Source of the DNA: an uncultured Lachnospiraceae bacterium
Lineage (GTDB): Bacteria; Bacillota; Clostridia; Lachnospirales; Lachnospiraceae
DNA: 64,000 nt
Assembly (NCBI GenBank): GCA_947570615.1
Contig: CANOVJ010000011.1
Coordinates: 1 to 64,000, forward strand
Reading direction: 5' to 3'
The position numbers and the translations under genes are program-made. The notes under the pieces were generated by a model, which was not told the DNA's origin, made no database searches, and worked only from the letters and a program-made list of their open reading frames with translations. Below are positions 6,826 through 15,728 of this stretch, in pieces (the stretch's first letter is position 1; the number at the start of each line of letters is the position of its first letter).

Positions 6826-9800
6826 CACGTTACCCCCAGTACATCCACGTCATATCCCTGCCTGATCATTTCATCAATGATATAAGGTACCAGAAGCCGC
6901 CCTACCGTCTCGCCATCAAGTGTCAGGTCTGCGTTAAGGCTGCCGGTTCCAAAGTTCATCCCGGACATTTCTTCCCTTACCGCCTGCCGGATGGTATCGA
7001 GCGGTGCCTCAATATTTGTCTGACCACGTGGCTGATCCCCCAGAATTGCCATAAAGGGATTCCCACCGCGGATCACAGCACCGGATGCAAGGGCCGGAAT
7101 ATTGTCAAAGCTGTACGACGCCATATACGGGGCCGCTGAGCGCCCGCCAAAGAATGCGCCGCCTCCGCCGCCCGAGCCTCCGCCACCACCAGAGAATATA
7201 CTCTTTATGGTGGATCCTATACTCCCGATGGTCTGTAAAACTGCAGACACCATCTCGGCTACCCAGTCAAAGAAGGCCTGCAGGAGATCACGGATGGCGT
7301 TAACGATTTCGCTTACTTTGGATTTAAAGGTTTCGAATATCCTTTTGGCGTTCTCCCATGCGTTTTTCCAGTTGATTTTCACAGTATTGTTGACAAATTT
7401 CTGGAAAAATTCTGTAAACAGTGTCTTTATTAAATTGACTGTGTTGGTCAGAAATTCACGGAACGTCTGAAAAATATTCTGCGCCGTAAGCCAGGACTGT
7501 TGCCAGATCGGCAGTACCACGGTGGTCAGGAACTCTGTAAAATTATTGAACAGAAGCTGGATCTGCTCCCAGCTTTCCATAAAAAACAGGACGATATTAT
7601 TCCAGGTCTCTGACAGCGACTCTGTGAACAGGAGCCAGTATTCGGTGAACCATTCCTGAATTTCTGTCCATTTTTCGATAAATGCCAGTTTAATATTTTC
7701 GCCCAGTTCCAGCCATCTTTCTATAGAAAACCAGGGAACTATGTATGTCTCCCACCATTCCAGAAGAACCTCTGCAAAATAAGAAAATGCTTCTCTGAAT
7801 CCTTCTACAACTCCAAGAAGGATATATGTTCCAATCGGCTTCATATTTTCTGCAGGGCTATGAATCCCAAACAAATTACAGAATTCATCATAAACGGCTG
7901 TAAATAAATCTTGAATCGGTTCGAGCACAAACTGTATCGCCCCCAGAATGCCCTGCGCAAGCCCTTCCAGTATATGAATACCACCTTTTTCAAAACTGTC
8001 TCTGGCCTCGTCGAAGATAGCCTGTGTAGCGTCGAAATTAAATATATCTGAGATAATCTGCGTCAGAATATCGCCAAGCCCGGTGAAAACAGTATCTATG
8101 AAATTCATGATGCCGTCGTACACGGTATTGGCCAGTTCTCCCAGCCATCCGTCCCATTCTCTGGGATCCAGAAAACTCCCTGTAAGCAGGTCACCAATTT
8201 TTATTCCCAGCTCGCCGATCATTCCGGGACTCATCATCTGGAGAATTCCGAACAGCCCCTCAATGCCCACTTTGGCTACAGCTATAACCTCCCCGATCTT
8301 TTCAAATCCCTTAAATGCAAGTTTCAGGGCTTCTATGGCCGCAACAAATTCCAGAAGCGCTGTCGCCCATTGTCTTACTTTTTCCGGATCTCCGTATGCA
8401 AGTGCATCGGCCAGCTTCTGTATGGGCCCCGGAAGGGAGTTCAGGACATCTACGCCGATATTTTTCAGCTTTTCTATGAAATCGATCAGCCCTTCCGCCA
8501 CAGCCTCTGCATAAGGCTCCAGCGCGGAATAAAGATTTTTGAGCGCAACCCGAAGCGCTTCCCAGTTTACCGCCTCCATGAAATCTCCGAGAAGGTTAAT
8601 CAGCCTCGGGATTCCGTTTTCAGAGATCGACCAGCTTGCCAGCGGCAACAGGAACTGTGTATAAAAATCTGCCAGCGTCCCACTCTCGAAGTCGGCGAAT
8701 GGAACCAGTGCCGCCGTCAGGCGCTCTATGGATTCCAGCAGAGGAGAGAAGTCCAGCGTTCTGCTCCACTCAACCGTAAGGTCAGCCGCTTCGCGGATAT
8801 TGTGGATGATCACCGCGAAGATATTCCGGACATTTTCAAGGATATGCAGCCCCGTCTGATTTTTGTTCCAGGCCTCGTCAAGGGCGTGCGCGATGTTCCC
8901 CACAATCAGTCCGATATCCCCAAAGATGTGCAGGATATCCGCGAGCATCCGCACGGTTTCATCCTGATTCCACATAGTCAGGAAATCCCGGCCTATATCC
9001 TTTATCAGCTTCCAGATCTCGTCAAGCGCGTATTTCCACGCTTTCATGACGAACTCGCCCTCCTGCTCCCATGCCTTTTTCAGAGGAGCAAAAAGCTGGG
9101 CAAGGATTTCTTTGAGTTTCTCTACAGCGTCAAGGATACTGTTTTCGATGGGGACTTCCTCGAACAGGTCTCCCACTCCGCCCCCGGCGCCTCCTCCTCC
9201 CAGATCCTTAAGCGCATCGTTCAGGTCTTTGATCTTATCTGCCGCCTTGTCGCTCTCTTTGTCCTGCTTTTCCAGAACATCCAGATCATCGAACGCCGCA
9301 AGCGCGCCGCGGGCCTTTTTCGCGGAATCTGCCGCATCATCCAGCGAATCAGACATATCGTCAGCCGCATCAGAGGCATCGTCCAAAGCGGACGATGTGT
9401 CTCCCAGAGACGAATTGAAAGAGTCCTGAACTTTTTTCGCCCTGAGATATGTTCTTTTTCCGGTCAGAGCCGCAACAAACTGTGACACATAGGACATGGC
9501 GGTCGCGATCATACTGATCAACTGATTCAGCCATGGAATTACTGCCTGCACAATGGGAGCAAATGCCGCGGCGATCTGGTTTCCCAGGGTACTCAGGGAA
9601 TTTTTTACAGACTGAATACTGTTCGCAAAGCTGTTTGAGTATCCCATCAGATTTGTGAACCCAGCCCTCATACTGGAAACCATGGAGCCGAAACCTTTGG
9701 ATAGCAAATTAAATACAAAGGCGGATGCCGCAAGCCCCCTGAGCCGGCTGGAAAATGCAGACAACAGGCCGGAGCTGTTTCTGGCCCCGCTTGAAACTGT

Positions 9801-10400
9801 GGAAAATGCCCGGCCAGCAGAATTTCTCAAAAAAGAAAATGCACTGCCGCTTCTGGATGCGCCCTTACTGATGGCCGAAAATGCGTTATGCGATGCACTT
9901 CCTATTTTCTTAAGCCCATCAGAAACCTTAACAGATTTATTCCCAAGCTCCTCCTGTCTGGTTACCAGCATTTGAAGCTCTGCTTTTGCCCGTGCAAGTT
10001 CTTTTGCCGTATTATTGAACTCGTCTCTGTCAGCACCTATAGTGAACGCTTTTCCCGTGTCCACAAGCTTCTGCATTTCCGCTTCGATTGCTTCAATCCC
10101 AAGCTGTGCATCCGCTTCTTTTCTGATCACATTCTCCCAGGGGGCCCCTATCGCCATCCCGGCCTGGGACAGCTTTTCCTCTTCGGCTATCAGACCGGAA
10201 AGAGTTTCCTTCGCTGATTTCAACCGGTTTTCAAGGTTCACATATCCCTGTGTAGGGATCTTCTGGTTCTTTAAATCATCATACTTTTTTGTAAGGGCCT
10301 CCACCTTGTCGACAGCCTTATCGATCTGAAGCTGGAGCTTCTGCATCTGGCTTGTCTCCACCTTGGTAGATACCCTGATTTCCGCATCATAACTTCCCAT
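6825..10400 (-). CDS. Phage tail tape measure protein
   Basis: A 1191-residue protein, the longest phage gene. It has an N-terminal coiled coil (residues about 10-150), hydrophobic helices around 225-320, a long helical Trp-rich region with repeated W-E-x-W/F segments (about 860-1010), a glycine linker (FSGGGGGSGGGGG) and a C-terminal globular part. Tape measure proteins set tail length and help DNA passage. By the usual 1.5 angstrom per residue rule the tail would be roughly 180 nm (inference). The ATG at 10400 has a GAGG site; a start 4 codons earlier is possible. Confidence 0.92.
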   Translation of the reverse strand: MGSYDAEIRVSTKVETSQMQKLQLQIDKAVDKVEALTKKYDDLKNQKIPTQGYVNLENRLKSAKETLSGLIAEEEKLSQAGMAIGAPWENVIRKEADAQLGIEAIEAEMQKLVDTGKAFTIGADRDEFNNTAKELARAKAELQMLVTRQEELGNKSVKVSDGLKKIGSASHNAFSAISKGASRSGSAFSFLRNSAGRAFSTVSSGARNSSGLLSAFSSRLRGLAASAFVFNLLSKGFGSMVSSMRAGFTNLMGYSNSFANSIQSVKNSLSTLGNQIAAAFAPIVQAVIPWLNQLISMIATAMSYVSQFVAALTGKRTYLRAKKVQDSFNSSLGDTSSALDDASDAADDMSDSLDDAADSAKKARGALAAFDDLDVLEKQDKESDKAADKIKDLNDALKDLGGGGAGGGVGDLFEEVPIENSILDAVEKLKEILAQLFAPLKKAWEQEGEFVMKAWKYALDEIWKLIKDIGRDFLTMWNQDETVRMLADILHIFGDIGLIVGNIAHALDEAWNKNQTGLHILENVRNIFAVIIHNIREAADLTVEWSRTLDFSPLLESIERLTAALVPFADFESGTLADFYTQFLLPLASWSISENGIPRLINLLGDFMEAVNWEALRVALKNLYSALEPYAEAVAEGLIDFIEKLKNIGVDVLNSLPGPIQKLADALAYGDPEKVRQWATALLEFVAAIEALKLAFKGFEKIGEVIAVAKVGIEGLFGILQMMSPGMIGELGIKIGDLLTGSFLDPREWDGWLGELANTVYDGIMNFIDTVFTGLGDILTQIISDIFNFDATQAIFDEARDSFEKGGIHILEGLAQGILGAIQFVLEPIQDLFTAVYDEFCNLFGIHSPAENMKPIGTYILLGVVEGFREAFSYFAEVLLEWWETYIVPWFSIERWLELGENIKLAFIEKWTEIQEWFTEYWLLFTESLSETWNNIVLFFMESWEQIQLLFNNFTEFLTTVVLPIWQQSWLTAQNIFQTFREFLTNTVNLIKTLFTEFFQKFVNNTVKINWKNAWENAKRIFETFKSKVSEIVNAIRDLLQAFFDWVAEMVSAVLQTIGSIGSTIKSIFSGGGGGSGGGGGAFFGGRSAAPYMASYSFDNIPALASGAVIRGGNPFMAILGDQPRGQTNIEAPLDTIRQAVREEMSGMNFGTGSLNADLTLDGETVGRLLVPYIIDEMIRQGYDVDVLGVT

Positions 10401-10419
10401 GGCAAGCCTCATAAGAGAA

Positions 10420-10460
10420 AGAGCCAGTCACTGTTAAGTGCAACTGGCTCTGAGGCTCTA
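10420..10460 (-). terminator. Tandem-AGAGCC hairpin, copy 1 (before tape measure)
   Basis: On the minus strand TAGAGCC is followed after two bases by AGAGCCAGT, which pairs perfectly with ACTGGCTCT; an inner CACT/AGTG pair extends the stem. The following TTTCTC is a weak U tract, so it may attenuate rather than stop transcription between the tail chaperone genes and the tape measure. The upstream extra AGAGCC could compete for the same partner. Confidence 0.6.
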
Positions 10461-11036
10461 CGATCTGGCTTTTCTCATTTCTTCAAATAATCTTATTGCT
10501 TCCTGCTTCTTCTCCCTGTCGGCATCCGATATCTGTTCTTCCCTCTGCTCCAGACCATATATATCTTTCGCTTTCGCAATGGCCTCTTTTTCTTCCTTCG
10601 GCATTTTGGGCTTTACCTTTCTCATCCGGATATCAATTACTCTGGTAAATGCGCACTCATCAAGTGTGGTGAGCAGGCCCATAAACTGCCAGTAGTGCAG
10701 ATCAGTCGTATTTAAATCGATTCCATACTGATTGCGGAAAGCACTGTATATCCTCCACTGGTCGATATCATAATCCAGCACACGGGCGGTATCTCTGGAT
10801 TTCCGATTCCTGTCATGATTCCAGCCGGTCAGAAACCACTTTATGGCCTCCTCCTGCTCCGATGTATCCGGGCATATGCCCGGGAAAAACAGCTCAGATA
10901 TTTTCAGGTATCTTTCTGCAACCGAAAGCTCCCTGTCCTCTATGATCTGGCATATCTGGATCCCGATCCTGAAATCAGTCTCAATGGGGAAGCCCTCCCA
11001 GCTTTCCGGGACAGGATCAAGCATGATATTAAACAT
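10458..11036 (-). CDS. Tail assembly chaperone, Gp15 family
   Basis: A 192-residue soluble protein (MFNIMLDPVPESWEGFPIET). The DFRIGIQICQIIED and FLTGWNHD segments match the bacteriophage Gp15 family, which lies directly upstream of tape measure genes and takes the role of the lambda gpG/gpT chaperones. The start overlaps the preceding gene by 8 bases, an alternative to the frameshift used in lambda. The C-terminus is highly charged. The stop codon lies within the AGAGCC hairpin. Confidence 0.8.
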   Translation of the reverse strand: MFNIMLDPVPESWEGFPIETDFRIGIQICQIIEDRELSVAERYLKISELFFPGICPDTSEQEEAIKWFLTGWNHDRNRKSRDTARVLDYDIDQWRIYSAFRNQYGIDLNTTDLHYWQFMGLLTTLDECAFTRVIDIRMRKVKPKMPKEEKEAIAKAKDIYGLEQREEQISDADREKKQEAIRLFEEMRKARS

Positions 11037-11598
11037 CCTGTTTCCTTCCGGAGTAATCCCTGATCAGCTCCTCTCTGCTTCTGTATTTATTCCGTTTCCC
11101 GCCCCTGCGGTCACGGTTATACTTAAGCGCGATCCGCCTGGAGCGATCAGCAAAGAGTTCATTCAGAACCGGGGTAATCTCCTCCATAAAATCGCTGAAG
11201 CATTCCTCATCCGGGACAAAGCCGGGGTTGATCTCGTAGAATTTCCGGAAATATTTCCGGATGGTTCCTTCACCGAAAATGGAATCGATACGCTCCGCTG
11301 CCTCCCGGTACACTTCCGTCCTCAGAGCACTGATCCGGACGAAGGCATCCACGTTGACATCCTCTACGTTCCCTTCCTCATCCAGCCTGACAATATCCTT
11401 GCCATACTGCTTTTCGATCTCTTTTTCTTTCTCTCTGACGTCTCCCTCTTTTTCCTCCAGCCATTTCATAAGGGCCGCGAATCTGTCAAAGATCGAAGCG
11501 TCCTTCTCATTGATGTAAATAAAATCATCGTTGCTGTTGAGAAATACCTTGGCAAGATTCTCCTCCTGCCGGTTGCCTGTTCTGAATTCTCTTGCCAT
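11029..11598 (-). CDS. Tail assembly chaperone partner (gpG position)
   Basis: A 189-residue, strongly charged, mostly helical protein (MAREFRTGNRQEENLAKVFL) with a long predicted coiled coil around residues 45-75. It lies between the major tail protein and Gp15, the usual place of the first tail assembly chaperone. The two chaperone genes overlap by 8 bases in different frames. No catalytic motif. Function is inferred from gene order. Confidence 0.7.
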   Translation of the reverse strand: MAREFRTGNRQEENLAKVFLNSNDDFIYINEKDASIFDRFAALMKWLEEKEGDVREKEKEIEKQYGKDIVRLDEEGNVEDVNVDAFVRISALRTEVYREAAERIDSIFGEGTIRKYFRKFYEINPGFVPDEECFSDFMEEITPVLNELFADRSRRIALKYNRDRRGGKRNKYRSREELIRDYSGRKQDV

Positions 11599-11614
11599 GC
11601 CGCTTTATCCCCCT

Positions 11615-12103
11615 TTATGCCGTCGCCACCGTAAACGCTTCCGAACCCTCGGTTACCGTAAAGGTTCCCTGAATCCCGTCTCCCACTCCGCCAAGAGTCA
11701 TGGCGCTGATCAGTTCCGCCCCGGCGTCCCCGCCGACACTGTCAAACTGATAGGTGCATCTGCGCTTTACGGCAGGATAGTCCCCGCCTGTAGTGGGAGT
11801 GTCCATAAGATTCAGGCGCACGTATTCGCTGATGGCCTTTGAGCCCGTGGGAAGGGTCTTGATCTTCTCGTTGATCCACTTCTGCAGCTCATCGCTGATA
11901 TACTCCCGCTCCACACTGATCGACGGCGTGTAGGATTTCAGTGTTGTGGTGCCGTTGGACTGGTTGATATACTGCTTCGTCTCACTTTCCGGATTGAATT
12001 CCTCCGTGAGTGAGGTGATCCCGTCGCCGAGCAACACCCATTCCGGTTCGGCAGGTGTGCCGATGTTGAAATAATGCCGGAGCACTTCTCTCATTTCACT
12101 CAT
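11615..12103 (-). CDS. Major tail protein
   Basis: About 162 residues (MSEMREVLRHYFNIGTPAEP) with the immunoglobulin-like beta composition and acidic character of siphophage tail-tube subunits; the segment GIQGTFTVTEGSEAFTVATA closes the protein. It lies between the head-tail completion genes and the chaperones, as in most siphophages. The start at 12103 has better spacing from AAGGAG than an ATG two codons earlier. Confidence 0.8.
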   Translation of the reverse strand: MSEMREVLRHYFNIGTPAEPEWVLLGDGITSLTEEFNPESETKQYINQSNGTTTLKSYTPSISVEREYISDELQKWINEKIKTLPTGSKAISEYVRLNLMDTPTTGGDYPAVKRRCTYQFDSVGGDAGAELISAMTLGGVGDGIQGTFTVTEGSEAFTVATA

Positions 12104-12105
12104 TG

Positions 12106-12525
12106 TCATTTCTCCTTCTCATATTTGATTGCCACCGTTAACTGGTAAATGCTGTTATTGGTATCAGCCTTCCCCAGATAAAACGGCGTCATTACGCTTA
12201 TGTTCTGCACTGCGGCGTCCGGTATCTGAGGGAAGTTCTTATTTCTGTTCTGTTCTGAAACCCACTCCTCCAGAGCTTCCCCAAAGCCGTTGTTCCCAAT
12301 CCTGTCCGAGTTGGTCTGACTGGAAAGCCTTGCCTGGATCATATAATGATCCGTAATGACCTTCCTTCCGGAAACATAAGTCTTTACGTTCCTGACAGGC
12401 TCTTTGACAAGGGAATAGGAATCCACTTTCGCTGACTGGATGTCCGTATCGACCTGCCTCATCTTCCAGAATTTCTCCGGATCAAATGTTTTCAGCCATT
12501 TGATAACTGCTCCTGATACCGTCAT
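12106..12525 (-). CDS. Minor capsid / tail terminator protein
   Basis: A 139-residue protein (MTVSGAVIKWLKTFDPEKFW) resembling the Minor_capsid_3 group, which occupies the tail terminator position just before the major tail protein. It would cap the tail tube and join it to the head. Start and stop overlap the neighbours by 4 bases, continuing a chain of translationally coupled connector genes. Confidence 0.7.
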   Translation of the reverse strand: MTVSGAVIKWLKTFDPEKFWKMRQVDTDIQSAKVDSYSLVKEPVRNVKTYVSGRKVITDHYMIQARLSSQTNSDRIGNNGFGEALEEWVSEQNRNKNFPQIPDAAVQNISVMTPFYLGKADTNNSIYQLTVAIKYEKEK

Positions 12526-12884
12526 TTTTTTACAATCTCCCTTGCCCCTTTTTCCAGCTCATCCAAACCGCCATCCTGTAAATACCTGTCTGCCCAATAA
12601 CCACCGCGGACAGGAGCGCCCTGAAAATTATATTCCGGATGGTAATACAGTTTGCGTGCATAAGGCGTATTCCAGACAACGTCTGTTTCATTCTCTACAT
12701 GGCAGCTGTCGATTAACCTTCCGGGATTCTCATATTTTTCCGCAATATCAAAGGGTACAAAAGGCTCCACATTCTTTGCAAATTCGCTGGTAATATACTG
12801 CTGGACTCTCCCCTTCTCCTCAAGACCGAGCGTTTTTATGCAGTCGTCCAGATTAAAATTGCAGGCATAATCATGTTTGCTCAT
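12522..12884 (-). CDS. Minor capsid protein 2-like connector
   Basis: A 120-residue protein (MSKHDYACNFNLDDCIKTLG). The segment VVWNTPYARKLYYHPEYNFQG is typical of the Minor_capsid_2 family of Firmicutes phages, with W-x-x-PYAR-x-x-YY as the key pattern. These proteins are head-tail joining components. It overlaps both neighbours by 4 bases. Confidence 0.8.
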   Translation of the reverse strand: MSKHDYACNFNLDDCIKTLGLEEKGRVQQYITSEFAKNVEPFVPFDIAEKYENPGRLIDSCHVENETDVVWNTPYARKLYYHPEYNFQGAPVRGGYWADRYLQDGGLDELEKGAREIVKK

Positions 12885-13324
12885 TTACCAACTACCTTGA
12901 TATTCTTAAGCCGCGGCCTGTTCCGATTATCCGACACTGCGGCAACCGTCACAGCATACTGGAAATCTTCTGCGAGCTTTGAAATACGGTAATCCCGTCC
13001 AATCTCGCGCTCTGATTCCCCCAGAACAAGCATATCCTGTCCAGATTTTGCATCCAGCGTCCAGTAATTTCCCCTGTCCGCATCAGGCAGCTTCGCATAC
13101 TCCTGTGGCGGCAGATAAGGCCTGTTTCCGTATTTCCGCTGAAAATCAATGGTAATTTTTTCTACCCTGTTTTCCGTCTGGACACTGCCCGATGTGCTGA
13201 TCTCGCTTTTGTTATGACTCCACTGCACTCCCCTGACTACTGACCTCGCCCAGCTCTCCTCCTCGGTGTCCGGGTCGCGGTGATGGTTATAGACTGTCAT
13301 TACATCTGTAAAAAGAACACTCAT
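12881..13324 (-). CDS. Minor capsid protein 1-like connector
   Basis: A 147-residue protein (MSVLFTDVMTVYNHHRDPDT) resembling the Minor_capsid_1 family, which precedes Minor_capsid_2 in this module. A role as head-tail stopper is inferred. It is coupled by 4-base overlaps to the genes on each side. Confidence 0.7.
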   Translation of the reverse strand: MSVLFTDVMTVYNHHRDPDTEEESWARSVVRGVQWSHNKSEISTSGSVQTENRVEKITIDFQRKYGNRPYLPPQEYAKLPDADRGNYWTLDAKSGQDMLVLGESEREIGRDYRISKLAEDFQYAVTVAAVSDNRNRPRLKNIKVVGK

Positions 13325-13704
13325 AATGCACCTGCCAGTCCGGTTCCGGAAAGCCCGCTTCTCACTGTCACGAGAAGCTGTGCTTCCCTCTCCGCCGCTG
13401 TTGTGATCTTATAAGATTCAGAATAGCCATCATTGCTGACAGACGCCACCCCAGTACCCATGCCAGAAGTTTCCTGAATATAGAGCGCGTTCATCAGTTC
13501 ACAGACGGTATTCTGTATCTGGGAATGCACCTGCTTCTGGAAATCCGTGGCCGTATCCGCATCAAAGGATGCCTCAAAGCTTTTTCCCCGCATATGCGTA
13601 TAAACATCCAGCTTTGCGGAGGCCTTTGCCAGTATCCGTTCGAAATCATCTTCCGGGACTTCGGAATAAAGGGAGCTGTAATACTCCCAGCTTATGTAAG
13701 ACAT
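13321..13704 (-). CDS. Head-tail connector protein
   Basis: A 127-residue, largely helical protein (MSYISWEYYSSLYSEVPEDD) directly after the capsid gene. The start WEYYSSLYSEVPEDDFERIL and its helical content fit head-tail connector proteins of the gp6/gp15 type that bind the portal ring. Its AGAAGGGAG site is about 8 bases upstream of the ATG. Assigned by position and general resemblance. Confidence 0.7.
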   Translation of the reverse strand: MSYISWEYYSSLYSEVPEDDFERILAKASAKLDVYTHMRGKSFEASFDADTATDFQKQVHSQIQNTVCELMNALYIQETSGMGTGVASVSNDGYSESYKITTAAEREAQLLVTVRSGLSGTGLAGAL

Positions 13705-13742
13705 ATTAAACTCCCTTCTTCATTTCAAAATCTTCTGCGGCC

Positions 13743-14762
13743 TTATTCTGTCGGATTTTGCGACGGTGTCTGTGCAGATGATGCAGTCGGTGCGATCTTG
13801 ATATCCTTCAGCATGCCGGACATTTTTGTGTTTTTCAACACAACACCGGCCACCATCTCCGCCTCGCCGGTTTTTACTGCTCCCGGAGCGTTGAGATCGG
13901 GAAGATACGATTTGATGAATGCCTTTGTTTCTACCGGGCAGATACCGTGAAACGCTTCCAGGCCAATCTTCAGTCCAATAATGGAACTGAGGCCAGTGCT
14001 GGCGTCTGTCTCAACGCATTCCTTCTCTGTAGCCCCATCATAATAGCGTCCTGCATCCACCATGGCGATGCCGCGGTAGGAAACCACCTCATGGCCAAAA
14101 TCGTTCTTATCTCTGGAAAAGTATCCCATCTTCTGGCCGATATACTGCATCACAGCAAGCATATCCCCGTTCATGAGCAGCATATCCGGACGTTCCGCCA
14201 TGGTCTGCAGCCACTTGTTGATTGTCAGTGCAAAAGAATACATATACTTGTCAATATTCTCGGCCGTAGTGAGGTCAATCGCATCCGCAGATTTCTCCGT
14301 GGATGTCCCGGCCAGCAGCTTGCGGATCCCGTCAAACTTGCACTGTACGAACCCTTTCCCGCTCTGGGTCGATCCGTTTACAACGAGATAATGGAACAGA
14401 TTTGACGCCGCCTTAATCTTCTGCTTCATCTGGAAATCGATCTCGTTAACTGCGCCGGAAGTGGACTGAATCACACGGTCCACCTTGAAGGAACCGCCGA
14501 AGATATCAAGATCCGCCGTCTTTTTCTCTCTTTTTGCCTCATTGTTGGTGTACTCCGTATTGATGTCACGTCTGGCCGCCGTGGAAGGCGTCTTCAACTG
14601 CATATACCCGTAGGTCATCGTGCTGCCGCCGGTACCCGGTGATACGGCATCGTCAAATACCAGTCTGTCCAGCAGGAAAGAATCCCTTCGGAATTCATCC
14701 ACGACCATCTGATCCACCTTATCAGCCATGCCGACTTTTGCTTCCGCTAATGTGATAGCCAT
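13743..14762 (-). CDS. Major capsid protein, HK97 fold
   Basis: About 339 residues (MAITLAEAKVGMADKVDQMV). The N-terminal segment FRRDSFLLDRLVFDDAV and the central INKWLQTMAERPDMLLMNG are characteristic of Firmicutes phage major capsid proteins with the HK97 fold. It follows a separate scaffold gene, so no built-in delta domain is expected. The ATG at 14762 sits 8 bases after AAGGAGA; another ATG two codons upstream is too close to that site. Confidence 0.85.
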   Translation of the reverse strand: MAITLAEAKVGMADKVDQMVVDEFRRDSFLLDRLVFDDAVSPGTGGSTMTYGYMQLKTPSTAARRDINTEYTNNEAKREKKTADLDIFGGSFKVDRVIQSTSGAVNEIDFQMKQKIKAASNLFHYLVVNGSTQSGKGFVQCKFDGIRKLLAGTSTEKSADAIDLTTAENIDKYMYSFALTINKWLQTMAERPDMLLMNGDMLAVMQYIGQKMGYFSRDKNDFGHEVVSYRGIAMVDAGRYYDGATEKECVETDASTGLSSIIGLKIGLEAFHGICPVETKAFIKSYLPDLNAPGAVKTGEAEMVAGVVLKNTKMSGMLKDIKIAPTASSAQTPSQNPTE

Positions 14763-14774
14763 TTTCATTCTCCT

Positions 14775-15359
14775 TTACTGTCTGTTATAGTGCTCCGCGA
14801 TAGCATCTCTTAATGTATCGCCTTTCGGTGCGTTGTCTTTCCTGACTTCGCCGATAAAACTGCCAGCTTTTACCCTGTCGGGATCCGGCTCTCCGAACAG
14901 CATCTTACTGTCTTCCGCCTCAGACAGAGCTTTCAGCGCCGCGGCAATGTCATCCTTCTGATTTTTGGATACTTTCAGCGTATCCACATCCAGAAGGGCT
15001 GCGATAGCCCTGGCATTCCTGCCCTTTGATGCAAGAATACTTTCTTTCAGAAGATCATTGAAGTCTCTGTCAGCGATCTCCTTCTGGTGATCGGCGTCCT
15101 TTGTCCTGATATCAGCCTCCAGATCCTCGATCTTCTTTTTCATCCCGCTGACGTCCGCATCCTTAAATCCTTCCAGATCTTTTTTCAGATCCCTGATTGT
15201 AGTCTCATGCGTGGATGTTTTTGCCTGCTCGTTCTTTAAATCCTCCTGTGCTGCTTCCAGATCCTTTTTGACGGGATCATACTCCTCGTGATACTTATTC
15301 AGCACCTTATCGATCTGCTCTTTGGACAGGCCAAACGCTTCCAGTTCTTCTCTTTTCAT
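14775..15359 (-). CDS. Phage scaffold protein
   Basis: A 194-residue, highly charged, helical protein (MKREELEAFGLSKEQIDKVL). The middle (residues about 30-110) is a long coiled coil with Lys/Asp/Glu repeats, and the C-terminal domain ends DTLRDAIAEHYNRQ. This is the usual form of a capsid scaffold (minor structural GP20 type). Its ATG is set by an AAGGAGA site. The open frame continues upstream only by running through the tRNA gene, so the longer version is rejected. Confidence 0.85.
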   Translation of the reverse strand: MKREELEAFGLSKEQIDKVLNKYHEEYDPVKKDLEAAQEDLKNEQAKTSTHETTIRDLKKDLEGFKDADVSGMKKKIEDLEADIRTKDADHQKEIADRDFNDLLKESILASKGRNARAIAALLDVDTLKVSKNQKDDIAAALKALSEAEDSKMLFGEPDPDRVKAGSFIGEVRKDNAPKGDTLRDAIAEHYNRQ

Positions 15360-15416
15360 TCTCTCTATCTCCTTTAACGATGATTTTTTTAACGTGGGGG
15401 AATCACCCACAGATAA

Positions 15417-15488
15417 TTGCGGAAGCAGGATTTGAACCTGCGGCCTCCGGGAAATGAACCCGGCGAGCTTCCGTTGCTCCATTCCGCA
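15417..15488 (-). tRNA. tRNA-Met (anticodon CAT) inside the prophage
   Basis: A full cloverleaf can be drawn: acceptor TGCGGAA/TTCCGCA (7 perfect pairs), D stem GAGC/GCTC, anticodon stem CCGGG/CCCGG with loop TTCATTT, five-base variable region, T stem GCAGG/CCTGC with loop TTCAAAT, discriminator A. It is 72 nt. CCA is not encoded (ATT follows). U1-A72 is paired, so it looks like an elongator rather than a typical initiator. A CAT anticodon could also be lysidine-modified to read AUA. Confidence 0.93.
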
Positions 15489-15496
15489 TAATAAAA

Positions 15497-15550
15497 AGAG
15501 CCGTCGCAGTCAATTCGCTCTGGAATGAACTGTTTCGGCTCTGGGCTCTA
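15497..15550 (-). terminator. Tandem-AGAGCC hairpin, copy 2 (before tRNA-Met)
   Basis: On the minus strand TAGAGCC is followed by AGAGCCG, which pairs with CGGCTCT and then TTTTTAT. It overlaps the last codons of the Cys-rich KTR gene and ends about ten bases before the tRNA, so it may terminate upstream transcription or mark a processing point for the tRNA. Confidence 0.6.
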
Positions 15551-15677
15551 TATTGATCAGTAATTCAGTTTTACATCGCTTGCAATACGCCGGGAAATTT
15601 GTAATCCGTGTGTCCGGCCGGATCTTGATGAAATGCGCATTTCCACAGCGTGGGCACTTACACCATCTGTCTGTCAT
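15510..15677 (-). CDS. Cysteine-rich KTR-type zinc ribbon protein
   Basis: A 55-residue protein, MTDRWCKCPRCGNAHFIKIR then PDTRITNFPAYCKRCKTELL. The CPRCG ... FPAYCKRCKTE pattern matches the Cys_rich_KTR family of tiny zinc ribbons common on clostridial phages and conjugative elements; their role is unknown. The C-terminal codons for EPRAETVHSRAN are part of the hairpin at 15497-15550, so the end of the protein and the RNA element are superimposed. A GGAG site lies just upstream. Confidence 0.75.
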   Translation of the reverse strand: MTDRWCKCPRCGNAHFIKIRPDTRITNFPAYCKRCKTELLINIEPRAETVHSRAN

Positions 15678-15728
15678 ACTTCTCCATTAACAATATTTTA
15701 ACAAATCTTCCACCTTAAAAAGCTCTTT

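Noticed and set aside
7140-7200. Low-complexity GC-rich repeat
   Set aside because: It encodes the glycine linker of the tape measure protein in frame.
14775-15482. Longer version of the scaffold protein starting at 15482
   Set aside because: The extra 41 codons run through the tRNA gene; the ATG at 15359 has an AAGGAGA site.
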